Notes under the pieces: generated by a model
What the model was told of the DNA's origin: nothing
The model's database searches: none
The model's input: the letters and a program-made list of their open reading frames with translations, nothing else
In this document: positions 9,134-17,367 of the stretch, in pieces
How the letters are laid out: every line of letters begins with the position of its first letter
Numbering within the stretch: the first letter of the stretch is position 1
Position numbers and translations under genes: made by a program
Assembly: GCA_944323485.1 (NCBI GenBank)
Contig: CALUSR010000005.1
Location: 1 to 64,000 of the forward strand
Length of the DNA stretch: 64,000 bases
Direction of reading: 5' to 3'
Origin: Candidatus Gastranaerophilales bacterium
GTDB lineage: Bacteria > Cyanobacteriota > Vampirovibrionia > Gastranaerophilales > CAJFVJ01

Positions 9134-9802
9134 AAGAGTGTAAGCTAGTAAGTTATTAAAAAGATGTATCATAATACATGGAATAAGTGAGTGTGTCTGC
9201 AATCTGACAAAAGAAAGCGCAAAGCCTAAAAACAACACACTCAAAAAAGCAGTTGAATACTCCCAGTATCCCGTATGCAAAACGGCAAATAAAAGAGCAG
9301 ATAGAAGAACACCGATTTTAATCCCGAGTTGTTTTATCAAAATATTTTGCAAAAATCCTCTGAAAAAAATTTCTTCACCAAATGGAGCAGCTATCAGTGT
9401 CAGCAAATATACTTTACGAAGAAAAACAAAGTCAGCGTTCTCAAAAAAAGCAGGCATAGGAGGAGTTACACTCCCGAACAAAAAATTTAACATCGAGCTG
9501 AATAACACAACAACCAGAAATCCTACAATAGAATAAACGAAATACAACATTATATTGCTTCTTCGAAACCCGATGAAAGACAAAATCCCCTGAGAGTTCG
9601 GTTTTGATAGTTCATAAACAAAAACACTAACAATAACTACAATGTTGAGTATGATTTGATTGGTCATATCAAAAAGAGGCGGATTCAAAATACTCGGATT
9701 AAGAAAATTTCCGGCAGAGAACAAAACCGCACAGATGCAAAAAATGTATGCAACAACAACAAACAAGTCGTTCATTAAATTTGTATTTTCTCTCTTGTAC
9801 AT
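9122..9802 (-). CDS. CPBP-family (CAAX/Abi) intramembrane metalloprotease
   Basis: 226 residues with about six or seven hydrophobic segments. The family motifs are present: EEIFFRGFLQN (EExxxR, about residue 143), a conserved His in LHTGYW, and HLFNNLL near the C-terminus. Bacterial members act as membrane proteases or in bacteriocin immunity and signalling; the substrate cannot be inferred. The start at 9802 has AGGGA nearby; an ATG nine codons later (MNDLF) is possible. It is divergent from the MCE gene, with only 44 bp between the two starts. Confidence 0.85.
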   Translation of the reverse strand: MYKRENTNLMNDLFVVVAYIFCICAVLFSAGNFLNPSILNPPLFDMTNQIILNIVVIVSVFVYELSKPNSQGILSFIGFRRSNIMLYFVYSIVGFLVVVLFSSMLNFLFGSVTPPMPAFFENADFVFLRKVYLLTLIAAPFGEEIFFRGFLQNILIKQLGIKIGVLLSALLFAVLHTGYWEYSTAFLSVLFLGFALSFVRLQTHSLIPCIMIHLFNNLLAYTLLFN

Positions 9803-9832
9803 AATGGATATCCCTATTTTTGTGATTATTGT

Positions 9833-9838
9833 ATAATA
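9833..9838 (+). promoter_or_regulatory. -10 element, near-leaderless promoter of the MCE gene
   Basis: A perfect TATAAT preceded by TG (one base off the extended -10 spacing) lies 8 bp before the ATG at 9847. Transcription would start at about 9845, so the mRNA would have almost no 5' leader. No good -35 hexamer is seen. Confidence 0.5.
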
Positions 9839-9846
9839 TTAGTAAG

Positions 9847-10767
9847 ATGAAAAAGTTTGTATTATACACTGCTGAAATTATTATATGGCTTGTTGCAATA
9901 TATTTTATCGCACAGGTCACTATATCAACGTTTTATCCCCAACTGACCGAATATAGAGAATACACTGTAAAACTAAAAGATATCGACGGTCTGATTGTTG
10001 GCTCTCCCGTACGTCTGATGGGTATGCAGATAGGTACTGTTTCCAATATTACATACGACGAAGACAAAATTCTTCTCACAATGAGAATCAGAAAAAAAGG
10101 TGTTAACCTCCCGCCAAGTACAATTTTTACGATAGAAGGAGCCAGCCTCGGAGGCAACAGGTCTATAGAACTCATTCCTCATGAAGATCAAAGTGAAGAA
10201 CATATATCAATAAAAGAACATAAAAGAATGATTTCCATGATAAAAGACGCAAATGAAGCAATCGATGATATGATTTCAGGTTTTGTTTCAATGCTTGAGA
10301 TAGTCAATACAAGAACCCCAAAGGAACTCGAAGAGAAAATTGCTTTCTTCAACTCTCAGCTCGATGAATTTGATATACTCTCTTCGAGAATAAACAAAGA
10401 TATCGAAGCAGGTATCAGAACAAACCCTGAAAATATACGAAACATAAAAACAAATCTCGGTAAAATGATGCAAACATCATCTGACCCGAGGCTGAAAGAC
10501 AGCATCATAACCGTTGATAAGTGCCTCCACTCAATACAAAAACAGAGCAAATGCATGAGCGAAAAATCTCAAACGCTACAGGCTGATCAAATACGATTAC
10601 AAACCCAGCAGTCATTGAGACAAATGCAGCAGGCAAATGAACTGAACGAAGAAGAAACAAAAAATATTATCGACTCCATCAATGCAGCGGCTGATGGCAT
10701 AAACAGCTTTGCAAACTCTCTGAATGAGATGACAAAAAATCTTAAAACCAAAAAGCAAAAAGACTAA
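9847..10767 (+). CDS. MlaD/MCE-domain lipid transport protein
   Basis: 306 residues from the ATG at 9847; an upstream in-frame TTG overlaps the -10 box and is rejected. One N-terminal TM segment (about 5-25) is followed by an MCE domain (about 35-115) with GLIVGSPVRLMGMQIGTVSNI and a second half ending NRSIELIPHE. Residues 120-300 are helical and coiled-coil-like, rich in Gln, Glu and Asn. Such proteins form periplasmic hexamers that carry phospholipids between membranes, as in cyanobacterial and chloroplast TGD2. No MlaE permease or MlaF ATPase gene is nearby. Its stop overlaps the convergent cobO gene by 4 nt. Confidence 0.88.
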   Translation: MKKFVLYTAEIIIWLVAIYFIAQVTISTFYPQLTEYREYTVKLKDIDGLIVGSPVRLMGMQIGTVSNITYDEDKILLTMRIRKKGVNLPPSTIFTIEGASLGGNRSIELIPHEDQSEEHISIKEHKRMISMIKDANEAIDDMISGFVSMLEIVNTRTPKELEEKIAFFNSQLDEFDILSSRINKDIEAGIRTNPENIRNIKTNLGKMMQTSSDPRLKDSIITVDKCLHSIQKQSKCMSEKSQTLQADQIRLQTQQSLRQMQQANELNEEETKNIIDSINAAADGINSFANSLNEMTKNLKTKKQKD

Positions 10768-11333
10768 AACTCAATTCCTTTTCTTGCACAAACACCTATA
10801 TCCCAATAGTGCTTAACAGGTTTAATTTCTGATACAAGGTGAGCCATCTCTACAATATCAGGATGAGCATGACGACCTGTGAGAACAATTTCAAGATTTT
10901 GAGGTTTATTTTTCAAAAAATTTTTCATCTCATCAAGAGAAATCAATCCGAGTTCTATTGCAATATTTGCTTCATCAAGAATAATAAGCTGATAATTGCC
11001 TGACTCAGCCGCTCTCTGAGCAAGCATCCACCCCTTTGTCACTTCATCTTTATCTCTTTGAGAAACATTATCAGAATAAACAATCCTGTCTAATCCTGCC
11101 TGAACTATCTCAAGACGATTCATAAGACTCTTGCTCAGCTTACGAAAAGAGTATAACTCTCCATAATCCTGCCCTCCTTTGGTAAAGAGTATAATCAACA
11201 CATTCCACCCGCGCCCCAAAGCACGCATTGCAAGCCCTAATGAAGCAGTCGTCTTACCTTTGCCATCTCCCGTATAAACCTGAATATATCCTCGTTGATC
11301 AAAAGAAGGATTTACCAAATTGTTATCTGTCAT
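10764..11333 (-). CDS. cobO: Cob(I)yrinic acid a,c-diamide adenosyltransferase
   Basis: 189 residues. It adenosylates the cobalt of corrinoids from ATP to make the coenzyme B12 form. The P-loop is GDGKGKTTASLGLAMRALG (about residues 22-40). Other family segments are ILFTKGGQDYGELY, IILDEANIAIELGL and LTGRHAHPDIVEMAHLVSEI. No other B12 biosynthesis gene is in the window, so it may serve salvage. The XRE regulator gene lies 20 nt upstream on the same strand, so the two may be cotranscribed. Confidence 0.93.
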   Translation of the reverse strand: MTDNNLVNPSFDQRGYIQVYTGDGKGKTTASLGLAMRALGRGWNVLIILFTKGGQDYGELYSFRKLSKSLMNRLEIVQAGLDRIVYSDNVSQRDKDEVTKGWMLAQRAAESGNYQLIILDEANIAIELGLISLDEMKNFLKNKPQNLEIVLTGRHAHPDIVEMAHLVSEIKPVKHYWDIGVCARKGIEF

Positions 11334-11353
11334 CTTTTATCTCGTATTCATTC

Positions 11354-11707
11354 TTACTCTTTTACAAGAGAACCTTTCTTAAGAAAACCGATTATTGCAT
11401 GTGCGGTACTCTTTTTATACTTAACGGGAGCAATCTGCATAAGCGCAATTGCCTCTGCAACAAGAGGGTCTTTGTCATACCATCTTCTTTTCTGATGTTT
11501 TTTCCCCTCATTTAAAAACCATTCAACTGGTTTATTATACAACTCAGCAAGTTTCAAAAGTTCAAAAACATCAACTTTTCGTGCACCTGATTCTATTATC
11601 GATATCGCCGATATCGGCAGATTCATAAACTTCGCCACACTTTCCTGCTTCAGCCCCGATTCAAGACGCGCCTGTCTAAGACGTTCACAAAATTTTTCCC
11701 TATCCAT
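11354..11707 (-). CDS. XRE-family HTH transcriptional regulator
   Basis: 117 residues. The N-terminal HTH (about residues 5-62) reads LRQARLESGLKQESVAKFMN, followed by the recognition-helix region ISAISIIESGARKV, typical of Cro/C1-type XRE proteins. The C-terminal half (about 70-117) is helical, with no sensor domain I recognise. AAAGG precedes the start. The cobO gene follows in the same direction. The promoter region (11708-11789) is shared with the divergent cyclo-ligase gene and contains AT-rich -10-like sequences on both strands. Confidence 0.85.
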   Translation of the reverse strand: MDREKFCERLRQARLESGLKQESVAKFMNLPISAISIIESGARKVDVFELLKLAELYNKPVEWFLNEGKKHQKRRWYDKDPLVAEAIALMQIAPVKYKKSTAHAIIGFLKKGSLVKE

Positions 11708-11789
11708 CTTCTACCTTTACGTATATAATCTAAAATAAACACCTTTTCTGATATTATATTATAAAATTTATGAGAATGAAAAACAGATT

Positions 11790-12347
11790 ATGCAAAATAA
11801 AAAAATATTAAGAACTTTCGCAAAAGAAAAACGAAAAACGCTGAATATCAAAGAAATCAGCAGACAAATCAGAGAAAATATCAAAAAACTCTCAGAATAC
11901 AAATCAGCAGACAATATCCTTCTCTATGCACCAATCAATAACGAAACAGATGTTCTGCAGCTATTGGATGAAAGCAAAAATTTTTACCTCCCGAAAGTAA
12001 ATCAGGATAGAAAAACTCTCTCTATCTTCTCTCACAAAAAAAACTCCGTTCTAATCAACAACTTTTGGGGCATACCGGAACCTGATACAGAAAGAGAAAA
12101 ACAAATTTCTCCATCAGCTCTTGATATAGTTGTTATCCCTGCCCTGATGGCAGATAAAAGAGGTTTCAGACTGGGATATGGCGGCGGTTTTTATGACAGA
12201 TTTCTGCCATTTCTATCAAAAAATTGTACCAAAATAATCCCGATTCCCCATATATTATTATATGATGAACTGCCTTATGAAGAACATGACCAAAGAGCTG
12301 ACTATATAATCACTGAAAAAGAAATTTTTCAAATAAGGGATTTATAA
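11790..12347 (+). CDS. 5-formyltetrahydrofolate cyclo-ligase
   Basis: 185 residues. It converts 5-formyl-THF plus ATP to 5,10-methenyl-THF. Landmarks are KEKRKTLN near the N-terminus, NNETDVLQLL, and the ATP/substrate motif LGYGGGFYDRFLPFL (about residues 127-141), with a short helical C-terminus. The last codons (RDL-stop) lie in the terminal inverted repeat of a MITE: the stop TAA is part of TTTATAAG in that repeat. The element therefore appears to have replaced the native 3' end of the gene. The enzyme core looks intact. Confidence 0.92.
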   Translation: MQNKKILRTFAKEKRKTLNIKEISRQIRENIKKLSEYKSADNILLYAPINNETDVLQLLDESKNFYLPKVNQDRKTLSIFSHKKNSVLINNFWGIPEPDTEREKQISPSALDIVVIPALMADKRGFRLGYGGGFYDRFLPFLSKNCTKIIPIPHILLYDELPYEEHDQRADYIITEKEIFQIRDL

Positions 12348-12475
12348 GCAAATTCCAGAGATACTATTAAAAGTCCGTCATTCTGAGGGCTAAATCTTTT
12401 TTGTTTAGATACTTCGCTAACGCTCAGTATGACGTTGTTTTGGAAACTTTTGGCGAAATTTACCATATAAATTCC
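12337..12475. mobile_element. MITE-like element, copy 1
   Basis: A 139-bp non-coding element. Its ends are inverted repeats: GGGATTTATAAGCAAATTCC at the left and, reading in from the right, GGAATTTATATGGTAAATTT. The core contains CGTCATTCTGAG and CTCAGTATGACG as an inner inverted repeat. A second copy in inverse orientation is at 42816-42966, and a degenerate core at 38010. Such short palindromic elements are normally mobilised in trans by a transposase, and none is in the window. It overlaps the end of the cyclo-ligase gene. Confidence 0.75.
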
Positions 12476-12532
12476 TCAAATAAACTCTTGACTGATTTTT
12501 TTCAGCGTGTTACTTTAATCATACAGACCTGA

Positions 12533-12605
12533 GGGCGTTTAGCTCAGTTGGTAGAGCGTTTCGTTTACACCGAAAGGGTCGGGAGTTCGAGTCTCTCAAC
12601 GCCCA
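12533..12605 (+). tRNA. tRNA-Val (TAC)
   Basis: 73 nt cloverleaf. Acceptor GGGCGTT pairs with AACGCCC, discriminator A. D-arm GCTCAGTTGGTAGAGC. Anticodon stem TTTCG/CGAAA with loop TTTACAC, giving anticodon TAC. T-arm GGGAG-TTCGAGT-CTCTC. CCA is not encoded. A T-run follows. Confidence 0.96.
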
Positions 12606-12648
12606 TTTTTGATAGAGCCATAAAGGCTCTTTTTTTGTATGATATTTT

Positions 12649-13611
12649 TCAATTCAAAATACCCTCTAACAACTCTTCTTGCTTCTGCACACGATACAAG
12701 AACAACCTCAAAAAACGCTCCGGACCAAGCACTCGAAGCACAGGTCCAAATGAGAGCAGTTTTATCAAAATTTCAAGCTCTTCAGTCTTTCGATAAAAAA
12801 TTTTTGTCTTGCAAGTATTTGTCAGGCGATCAAACTCACTATATTTTTTATACGACGAAAACTCAACCATAAAACGTTCTATGGCATTTCTTTTATCATA
12901 AACTTCAACAATCACAGGCTCTTCCATTTCAAATTTTTCTATATATTTCTCTAGGTCAAGAACACCTTCAAAATTTTCATTAGACGCTCTGACATCAAGA
13001 ATCCTGCACATATTCAAACAGACATAATCATCTACACATCCGTTCCTAATCCGTGCTGAATAAAATCTGAATTTGTTATCCTTCGATGAAAACTCAAACT
13101 TTAACGGGATATAATGTCCTATTGTAATCTTATCATTTTTTGGACTTCTATAAATAACTTTTATGACATTTCTGTTATCCATAGCTTTGTTTATTTTGTG
13201 AAAATACCTGATATAACTGATATCAGAGAAATTATCACCGTCAGAATATCGGTCATAATATTTAAAAAACTTCTGATCATATAATGGAGAAATACCATCA
13301 AGTAGAGAGCCATCAAACTCCTTTGATAACAAAGAGAATCTTTCATCAAGACTAATTGCTTTAAGCCATGATTTTTCAATATTTGTAAGCGGCAATTTTA
13401 TCTTATTTTCAAGAAGTGAATAATACTTATCTCCTTTCTTTTCTATAAATGGCAGTTCTTGCAGCATTGGAAGAATATAAAAACAGCTCTCGGCAAATCC
13501 ATTTTCTCGAATAATTTTCTGAACTTCAATCTCACTAAGCGGAGCTTTGTTCACTATCTCCTGTACAACCCGGTAATAACATCCGAAAATTTCAGAGAAT
13601 AAATTATTCAT
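12649..13611 (-). CDS. WYL-domain transcriptional regulator, downstream member of a pair
   Basis: 320 residues from the ATG at 13611, which has GGAGAGGG just upstream; the ATG at 13638 lies inside the preceding gene and lacks a ribosome site. The central part (about 140-230) resembles a WYL beta-sandwich: IKVIYRSPKNDKITIGHYIP and RFYSARIRNG. The C-terminal tail LLSFGPVLRVLGPERFLR matches the WCX extension of WYL proteins. The canonical W-Y-L triad is not exact. The N-terminus may be a degenerate winged helix. It overlaps the previous gene by 8 nt, so the two are coexpressed and perhaps act as a heterodimer. Ligand and target are unknown. Confidence 0.75.
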   Translation of the reverse strand: MNNLFSEIFGCYYRVVQEIVNKAPLSEIEVQKIIRENGFAESCFYILPMLQELPFIEKKGDKYYSLLENKIKLPLTNIEKSWLKAISLDERFSLLSKEFDGSLLDGISPLYDQKFFKYYDRYSDGDNFSDISYIRYFHKINKAMDNRNVIKVIYRSPKNDKITIGHYIPLKFEFSSKDNKFRFYSARIRNGCVDDYVCLNMCRILDVRASNENFEGVLDLEKYIEKFEMEEPVIVEVYDKRNAIERFMVEFSSYKKYSEFDRLTNTCKTKIFYRKTEELEILIKLLSFGPVLRVLGPERFLRLFLYRVQKQEELLEGILN

Positions 13612-14845
13612 AAATTCCCTCTCCTCTGCTAGGAACATACATCTGGGTCATAGTTTTTATATCTTCATAGAACAACTGTATAACCCTTTTATTATCCCCT
13701 TCAAGTTTGATTATTCTGCCGGTAAACGTTTTTATCCATGTTGTAAGCTCATTTGTATCATAAATATCAACTGAATATTTATAGATATTTTCATCAATCT
13801 TCTCAATATTCCCGCCCCTTCCTTCACGCTCAAGCCGTTTTATAACAAAATTTTCTGTCTTCTCATTAATATAAAGAGTCATCTCAAAATGTTCGGGTTT
13901 GATATTCTTTATCAACGCTGTAGAAAAAGCTGCCTCAACACACGTTCTCAATGAATCAAGTTCATATTGAAAATTCTCATCTCTGTCTAATATTTTCACA
14001 TTTTTTATATAATCAAGACGATAAACAGCAAACCTGTATTTTCCAGGTGCCTGAGCAACAACATATCTTCTGCCGGTTTGAACACTTATATAAATCATCA
14101 ACGGAAGAATATCAAGTTTTTTTAACACCTCATCACGCTTGCTGTAGTTTTCTATCTCAACACGTTTTTCTTCGAAAATCGCTGCTATAATATCAAGCAA
14201 GATATTATCTTCTAGAGTATTGACTATAAAATGATGTTTAAACACAAATTTTGTATTTTTTAGATTCATCCTATCTGCAATATAACTTCCAATAACTCCA
14301 AATGGAGTAGCTTCACTAAAATAAACAACGGCATCCGAAGAAATTCCGGAATCTTCAACAAAACATCCGCCAAGAGAATAAAAATACGCTTTCTTATCCT
14401 TTTTAACTTCGACAATTCCATATCCGGAATATTCTTTCAACTTGTTCCTAACTGTTTGAGGCTCAAAGCATTCCAAAGATTTTTCATTAACTTTATCAAC
14501 AATATCATCAAGTGAGAGCCACTCACTGCCTGTCAAAATATCAATAATTAAAAAATGTAAAACAATATCATTTTTTGTAAAACTCTTTGACTTGTACGCA
14601 CGATAAAAAGGATTTTGAGTAATCTTCGATGAGTCAACGGATAGAAAAACCCTTTTTCCGCTACCAGAATAATCCCATTTGAGAAAATCTCCAAGATAGT
14701 TTTCAACTCTGCGGCGTTCGTTATCATAAGTGCGCTTGCTTTTATAAGAAAAATCACTCCTTGTCTTAAAGCCAAATACAAAAAAATCACGCATATAATC
14801 CCTTATACGTCCAAAGTTTTTAATCAGCTCATTATATTCAGACAT
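13604..14845 (-). CDS. WYL-domain transcriptional regulator, upstream member of a pair
   Basis: 413 residues. The N-terminal ~70 residues are rich in Arg, Tyr and Phe. A winged-helix-like segment follows (about 85-160, LTGSEWLSLDDIVDKVNEKS). The central part (about 225-310) holds a WYL-type fold with DILPLMIYISVQTGRRYVVA and FAVYRLDYIKNVKIL. The C-terminus (about 330-405) resembles the WCX extension, with LTTWIKTFTGRIIKLEG. Two-gene WYL pairs like this occur in Firmicutes and other gut bacteria. WYL domains often sense nucleotides or nucleic acid signals. It faces away from the tRNA-Phe/His-rtcB cluster. Confidence 0.72.
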   Translation of the reverse strand: MSEYNELIKNFGRIRDYMRDFFVFGFKTRSDFSYKSKRTYDNERRRVENYLGDFLKWDYSGSGKRVFLSVDSSKITQNPFYRAYKSKSFTKNDIVLHFLIIDILTGSEWLSLDDIVDKVNEKSLECFEPQTVRNKLKEYSGYGIVEVKKDKKAYFYSLGGCFVEDSGISSDAVVYFSEATPFGVIGSYIADRMNLKNTKFVFKHHFIVNTLEDNILLDIIAAIFEEKRVEIENYSKRDEVLKKLDILPLMIYISVQTGRRYVVAQAPGKYRFAVYRLDYIKNVKILDRDENFQYELDSLRTCVEAAFSTALIKNIKPEHFEMTLYINEKTENFVIKRLEREGRGGNIEKIDENIYKYSVDIYDTNELTTWIKTFTGRIIKLEGDNKRVIQLFYEDIKTMTQMYVPSRGEGIYE

Positions 14846-14985
14846 TATTCAGCTCCTGTTTATTATATTATACAAAAAATTTGCACCAGATACGGTCATA
14901 TAAAAGTTTGCCTCTTCAAGTTCGCAACTTTTTTTAAATGATTTCTATCGCCTGATAGTTTATTCTAAAAATGCAAACAAGAATC

Positions 14986-15058
14986 GGCTTTGCAACTCAG
15001 CCGGTAGAGCGTTGCCCTGAAGAGGCAGGCGTCACTTGTTCGAATCAAGTCAGAGCCA
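14986..15058 (+). tRNA. tRNA-Phe (GAA)
   Basis: 73 nt. Acceptor GGCTTTG/CAGAGCC with one G-U pair, discriminator A. D-arm ACTCAGCCGGTAGAGC. Anticodon stem TTGCC/GGCAG-type with loop CTGAAGA, anticodon GAA. T-arm ACTTG-TTCGAAT-CAAGT. CCA is not encoded. Confidence 0.94.
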
Positions 15059-15068
15059 ATTTATTTGT

Positions 15069-15140
15069 GGGGCTTGTAGTTTAGTGGTAAAACCTTCGGT
15101 TGTGACTCGAATATCGAGAGTTCAATTCTCTCCAAGCCCC
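15069..15140 (+). tRNA. tRNA-His (GTG)
   Basis: 72 nt with the His-specific extra 5' G (G-1) facing discriminator C73. Acceptor GGGCTTG/CAAGCCC. Anticodon stem TTCGG/TCGAA with loop TTGTGAC, anticodon GTG. T-arm GAGAG-TTCAATT-CTCTC. It starts 10 nt after tRNA-Phe, so they are probably cotranscribed. The 3' end runs into a C10 tract. Confidence 0.95.
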
Positions 15141-15177
15141 CCCCCACTACAAAATGCAAACCGGAGTATAAACAACA

Positions 15178-16407
15178 ATGATGGACATAGCAGGAAAATA
15201 CAACAGTGCCAAAATCTTCACTGATACCGTTGATGAACTTTCAGTTGCTCAGATAAAAAAACTCTGCAACCAGGAATTCATAAAAGGATCTAAAATCAGA
15301 ATTATGCCGGATGTCCATGCTGGCGCAGGGTGCACAATCGGAACAACGATGACAATAAAAGACAAAGTTGTTCCAAATCTTGTCGGTGTTGATATCGGAT
15401 GCGGTATGGAAACAATATTAATCAAAGAAAAATCCATAAATTTTAACGAGTTTGACAGATTTATCTATGAAAATATTCCCTCGGGAATGGACATCAGAAA
15501 AATCCCTCACAAATACAGCCCGGATATCGAAATTGATAACCTGAAATGTCTTGAAAACATAAACAAAAATCGTGCCATTAAAAGCATCGGAACTCTCGGC
15601 GGCGGAAATCATTTTATAGAAATTGATAAAGACGACTGCGGCAATTTATACATTGTCATCCACTCAGGAAGCAGGCATCTTGGAAAAGAAGTAGCTGAAT
15701 ACTATCAGGAAGAAGCTTATAAAGAGCTGAACCACTGTTCTCAAAAAATGCTTGAAAAGGTAATTGAAGATTTAAAAGCAAGCGGACGACAATCAGAAAT
15801 CCAAAGTACAATTGCAAAAATGAAAAAACAGGTGTTGACAGACATTCCGCAAAACCTTGCTTATGCAAGCGGAAGGCTGTTTGATGATTATATTCATGAT
15901 ATGAAAATTGTACAAAAATATGCTGTTATAAACAGAAAAGCCATTGCAAACGAACTTATTCAAGGTTTAAATTTAAGCGTAAAAGAAGAATTTACCACCA
16001 TTCATAACTACATTGATACAGAAACTATGATACTTAGAAAAGGTGCAGTTTCTGCTAGAAAAGGCGAAAAACTTTTAATCCCTATAAACATGCGTGACGG
16101 AAGCCTGGTTTGTATAGGAAAAGGGAATGAAGACTGGAATTGCTCAGCACCGCACGGCGCAGGCAGATTGTATAGCAGAACACAGGCAAAAAAGAATTTT
16201 ACCGTAGATGAGTTCAAAGAGTCTATGGAAGGAATTTTTACAACGTCAATAAATGACAAAACACTTGATGAATGCCCGATGGCATACAAAACAATGGATG
16301 ATATAGTGAACAATATTTCTCCGACAGCAGATATAGTTAAAATAATCAAACCTATATACAATTTTAAAGCAGGAGAATATTTCAACAGACAGAAAATCAA
16401 AGAGTAA
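15178..16407 (+). CDS. rtcB: RNA-splicing ligase RtcB
   Basis: 409 residues, full length. It joins 2',3'-cyclic phosphate or 3'-phosphate ends to 5'-OH RNA ends using GTP and Mn2+. Metal and guanylation motifs are clear: PDVHAGAGCTIGTT, VGVDIGCGM (metal Cys), GGGNHFIE, HSGSRHLGKEV and the guanylated His in SAPHGAGRLYSRTQA. GGAG at 15163 supports the ATG at 15178. The gene starts 37 bp after tRNA-His; closeness to tRNA genes fits a role in tRNA repair, but cotranscription is only inferred. No archease gene is nearby. A decayed phage fragment meets its 3' end. Confidence 0.96.
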   Translation: MMDIAGKYNSAKIFTDTVDELSVAQIKKLCNQEFIKGSKIRIMPDVHAGAGCTIGTTMTIKDKVVPNLVGVDIGCGMETILIKEKSINFNEFDRFIYENIPSGMDIRKIPHKYSPDIEIDNLKCLENINKNRAIKSIGTLGGGNHFIEIDKDDCGNLYIVIHSGSRHLGKEVAEYYQEEAYKELNHCSQKMLEKVIEDLKASGRQSEIQSTIAKMKKQVLTDIPQNLAYASGRLFDDYIHDMKIVQKYAVINRKAIANELIQGLNLSVKEEFTTIHNYIDTETMILRKGAVSARKGEKLLIPINMRDGSLVCIGKGNEDWNCSAPHGAGRLYSRTQAKKNFTVDEFKESMEGIFTTSINDKTLDECPMAYKTMDDIVNNISPTADIVKIIKPIYNFKAGEYFNRQKIKE

Positions 16408-16710
16408 ATTTGCATACTTAGAATCAGTTGCCTGTTTTGATTTTCTATTAATATATTGCTGCCAAATCTTACAGTATAAGTGTTCCTGTCGCCTCCTCCA
16501 TCTTTGTCCCATAACAGAAATAAAGAAATCTTCCAGCTCTTTTCTGCCTCTGAAATTTTTGTCAAATTTGAGTGCAAAAGTTCTTTTTGGATAGGTCCAG
16601 ACAGGATATCTCTGTTCTTTCCTCTTCATCTTCTCATTGATTTGAGTCTTAAACTCAATAGATGAAGTATAAGAATCATCGTAAGGTATGCTAAAAACAG
16701 GCAGTGTCAT
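16408..16710 (-). pseudogene. Frameshifted phage tail gene remnant (DUF2460-like)
   Basis: From the ATG at 16710 the minus strand encodes MTLPVFSIPYDDSY, then EQRYPVWTYPKRTFALKFD and ELEDFFISV. The sense then continues in another frame from about 16515: LFLLWDKDGGGDRNTYTVRFG and ILIENQNRQLI. Together these two parts follow the pattern of short phage tail assembly proteins (EQR..W..P+R, then W-D..GGD...YTVRF). The frame change and the loss of the 3' end in rtcB mark it as a decayed gene. It is prophage debris. Family assignment is from motif memory. Confidence 0.6.
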
Positions 16711-16747
16711 AAATTTTCTTCATGTTTTGTAATAAAAGGCTTGAATA

Positions 16748-16777
16748 ATGATATTATATATGATATCATAATATCAT
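16748..16777. promoter_or_regulatory. Palindromic operator of hicAB
   Basis: Inverted repeat ATGATATTAT / ATAATATCAT with perfect 10-bp arms and a 10-bp spacer. Its right arm overlaps the hicA start codon at 16776. HicB-type antitoxins repress their own operon through such sites, so this is probably the HicB (or HicAB) binding site. Confidence 0.65.
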
Positions 16778-17012
16778 GAGCAAATATGATAAATTGATTC
16801 AAAAAATAATCGATAATAAAGATATTTCTTATGAAGAGGCGGAAAAAGTGTTAATTTCTTATGGCTATGTTCCTAAGGCTCCGAGAAGCGGAAGCTCGCA
16901 TATAACGTTTCGCCGCTCAGAATCTGAAAAAATTGTCTTGGTCAAAACTCAAAAACCTTTAAAAAAATATCTGATAAAAGCAATAAAGGAGGCTATAACA
17001 AAAAATGATTAA
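16776..17012 (+). CDS. hicA: HicA-family mRNA interferase toxin
   Basis: 78 residues. HicA toxins have a dsRBD-like fold and cleave mRNA, with one catalytic His. Here it is His42 in SGSSHITFRR, followed by KIVLVKTQKPLKKYLIKAI. The segment SYEEAEKVLISYGYVPKAPR is also typical. The start codon lies inside the palindromic operator. The gene overlaps hicB by 8 nt, the usual toxin-first order of hicAB. The toxin looks intact. Confidence 0.88.
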   Translation: MSKYDKLIQKIIDNKDISYEEAEKVLISYGYVPKAPRSGSSHITFRRSESEKIVLVKTQKPLKKYLIKAIKEAITKND

Positions 17013-17364
17013 AGATTTTAATTATTATATGAGTTTAAATTGGACATATCTTCTCGAGTGGGATGATGTAGACAATTGCTATATAGCTACAGTTGCGGAA
17101 TTAAAAGGCTGCATGGCCGATGGAGAAACTTGCGAAGAGGCTCTCAAAAATATCAAAGATGCACTTGCTTCTTATATCGATGCATCATTGGAATATAACG
17201 ACTCTATCCCTGAACCTCTAAAACCTGTTGATTTTAAAGGGAAAATACCATATAGAACAACCCCTGAAAAACATTATAAAATTGCTAAAAAAGCAAAACA
17301 AAAAGGAACAAGTATCAATAAACTATTAGACGAAGCGGTGTCTAATTATTTAGAGAAAAACTAA
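17005..17364 (+). CDS. hicB: HicB-family antitoxin
   Basis: 119 residues. The N-terminal HicB fold (about 10-75) has YLLEWDDVDNCYIATVAELKG and GETCEEALKNIKDALASYID. The C-terminal part (about 90-119, HYKIAKKAKQKGTSINKLLDEAV) looks like a ribbon-helix-helix DNA-binding end, fitting autoregulation through the upstream palindrome. AAAGGAGG lies just before the start within hicA. A secreted protein gene follows after 3 nt and may be in the same operon. Confidence 0.9.
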   Translation: MIKDFNYYMSLNWTYLLEWDDVDNCYIATVAELKGCMADGETCEEALKNIKDALASYIDASLEYNDSIPEPLKPVDFKGKIPYRTTPEKHYKIAKKAKQKGTSINKLLDEAVSNYLEKN

Positions 17365-17367
17365 CAA

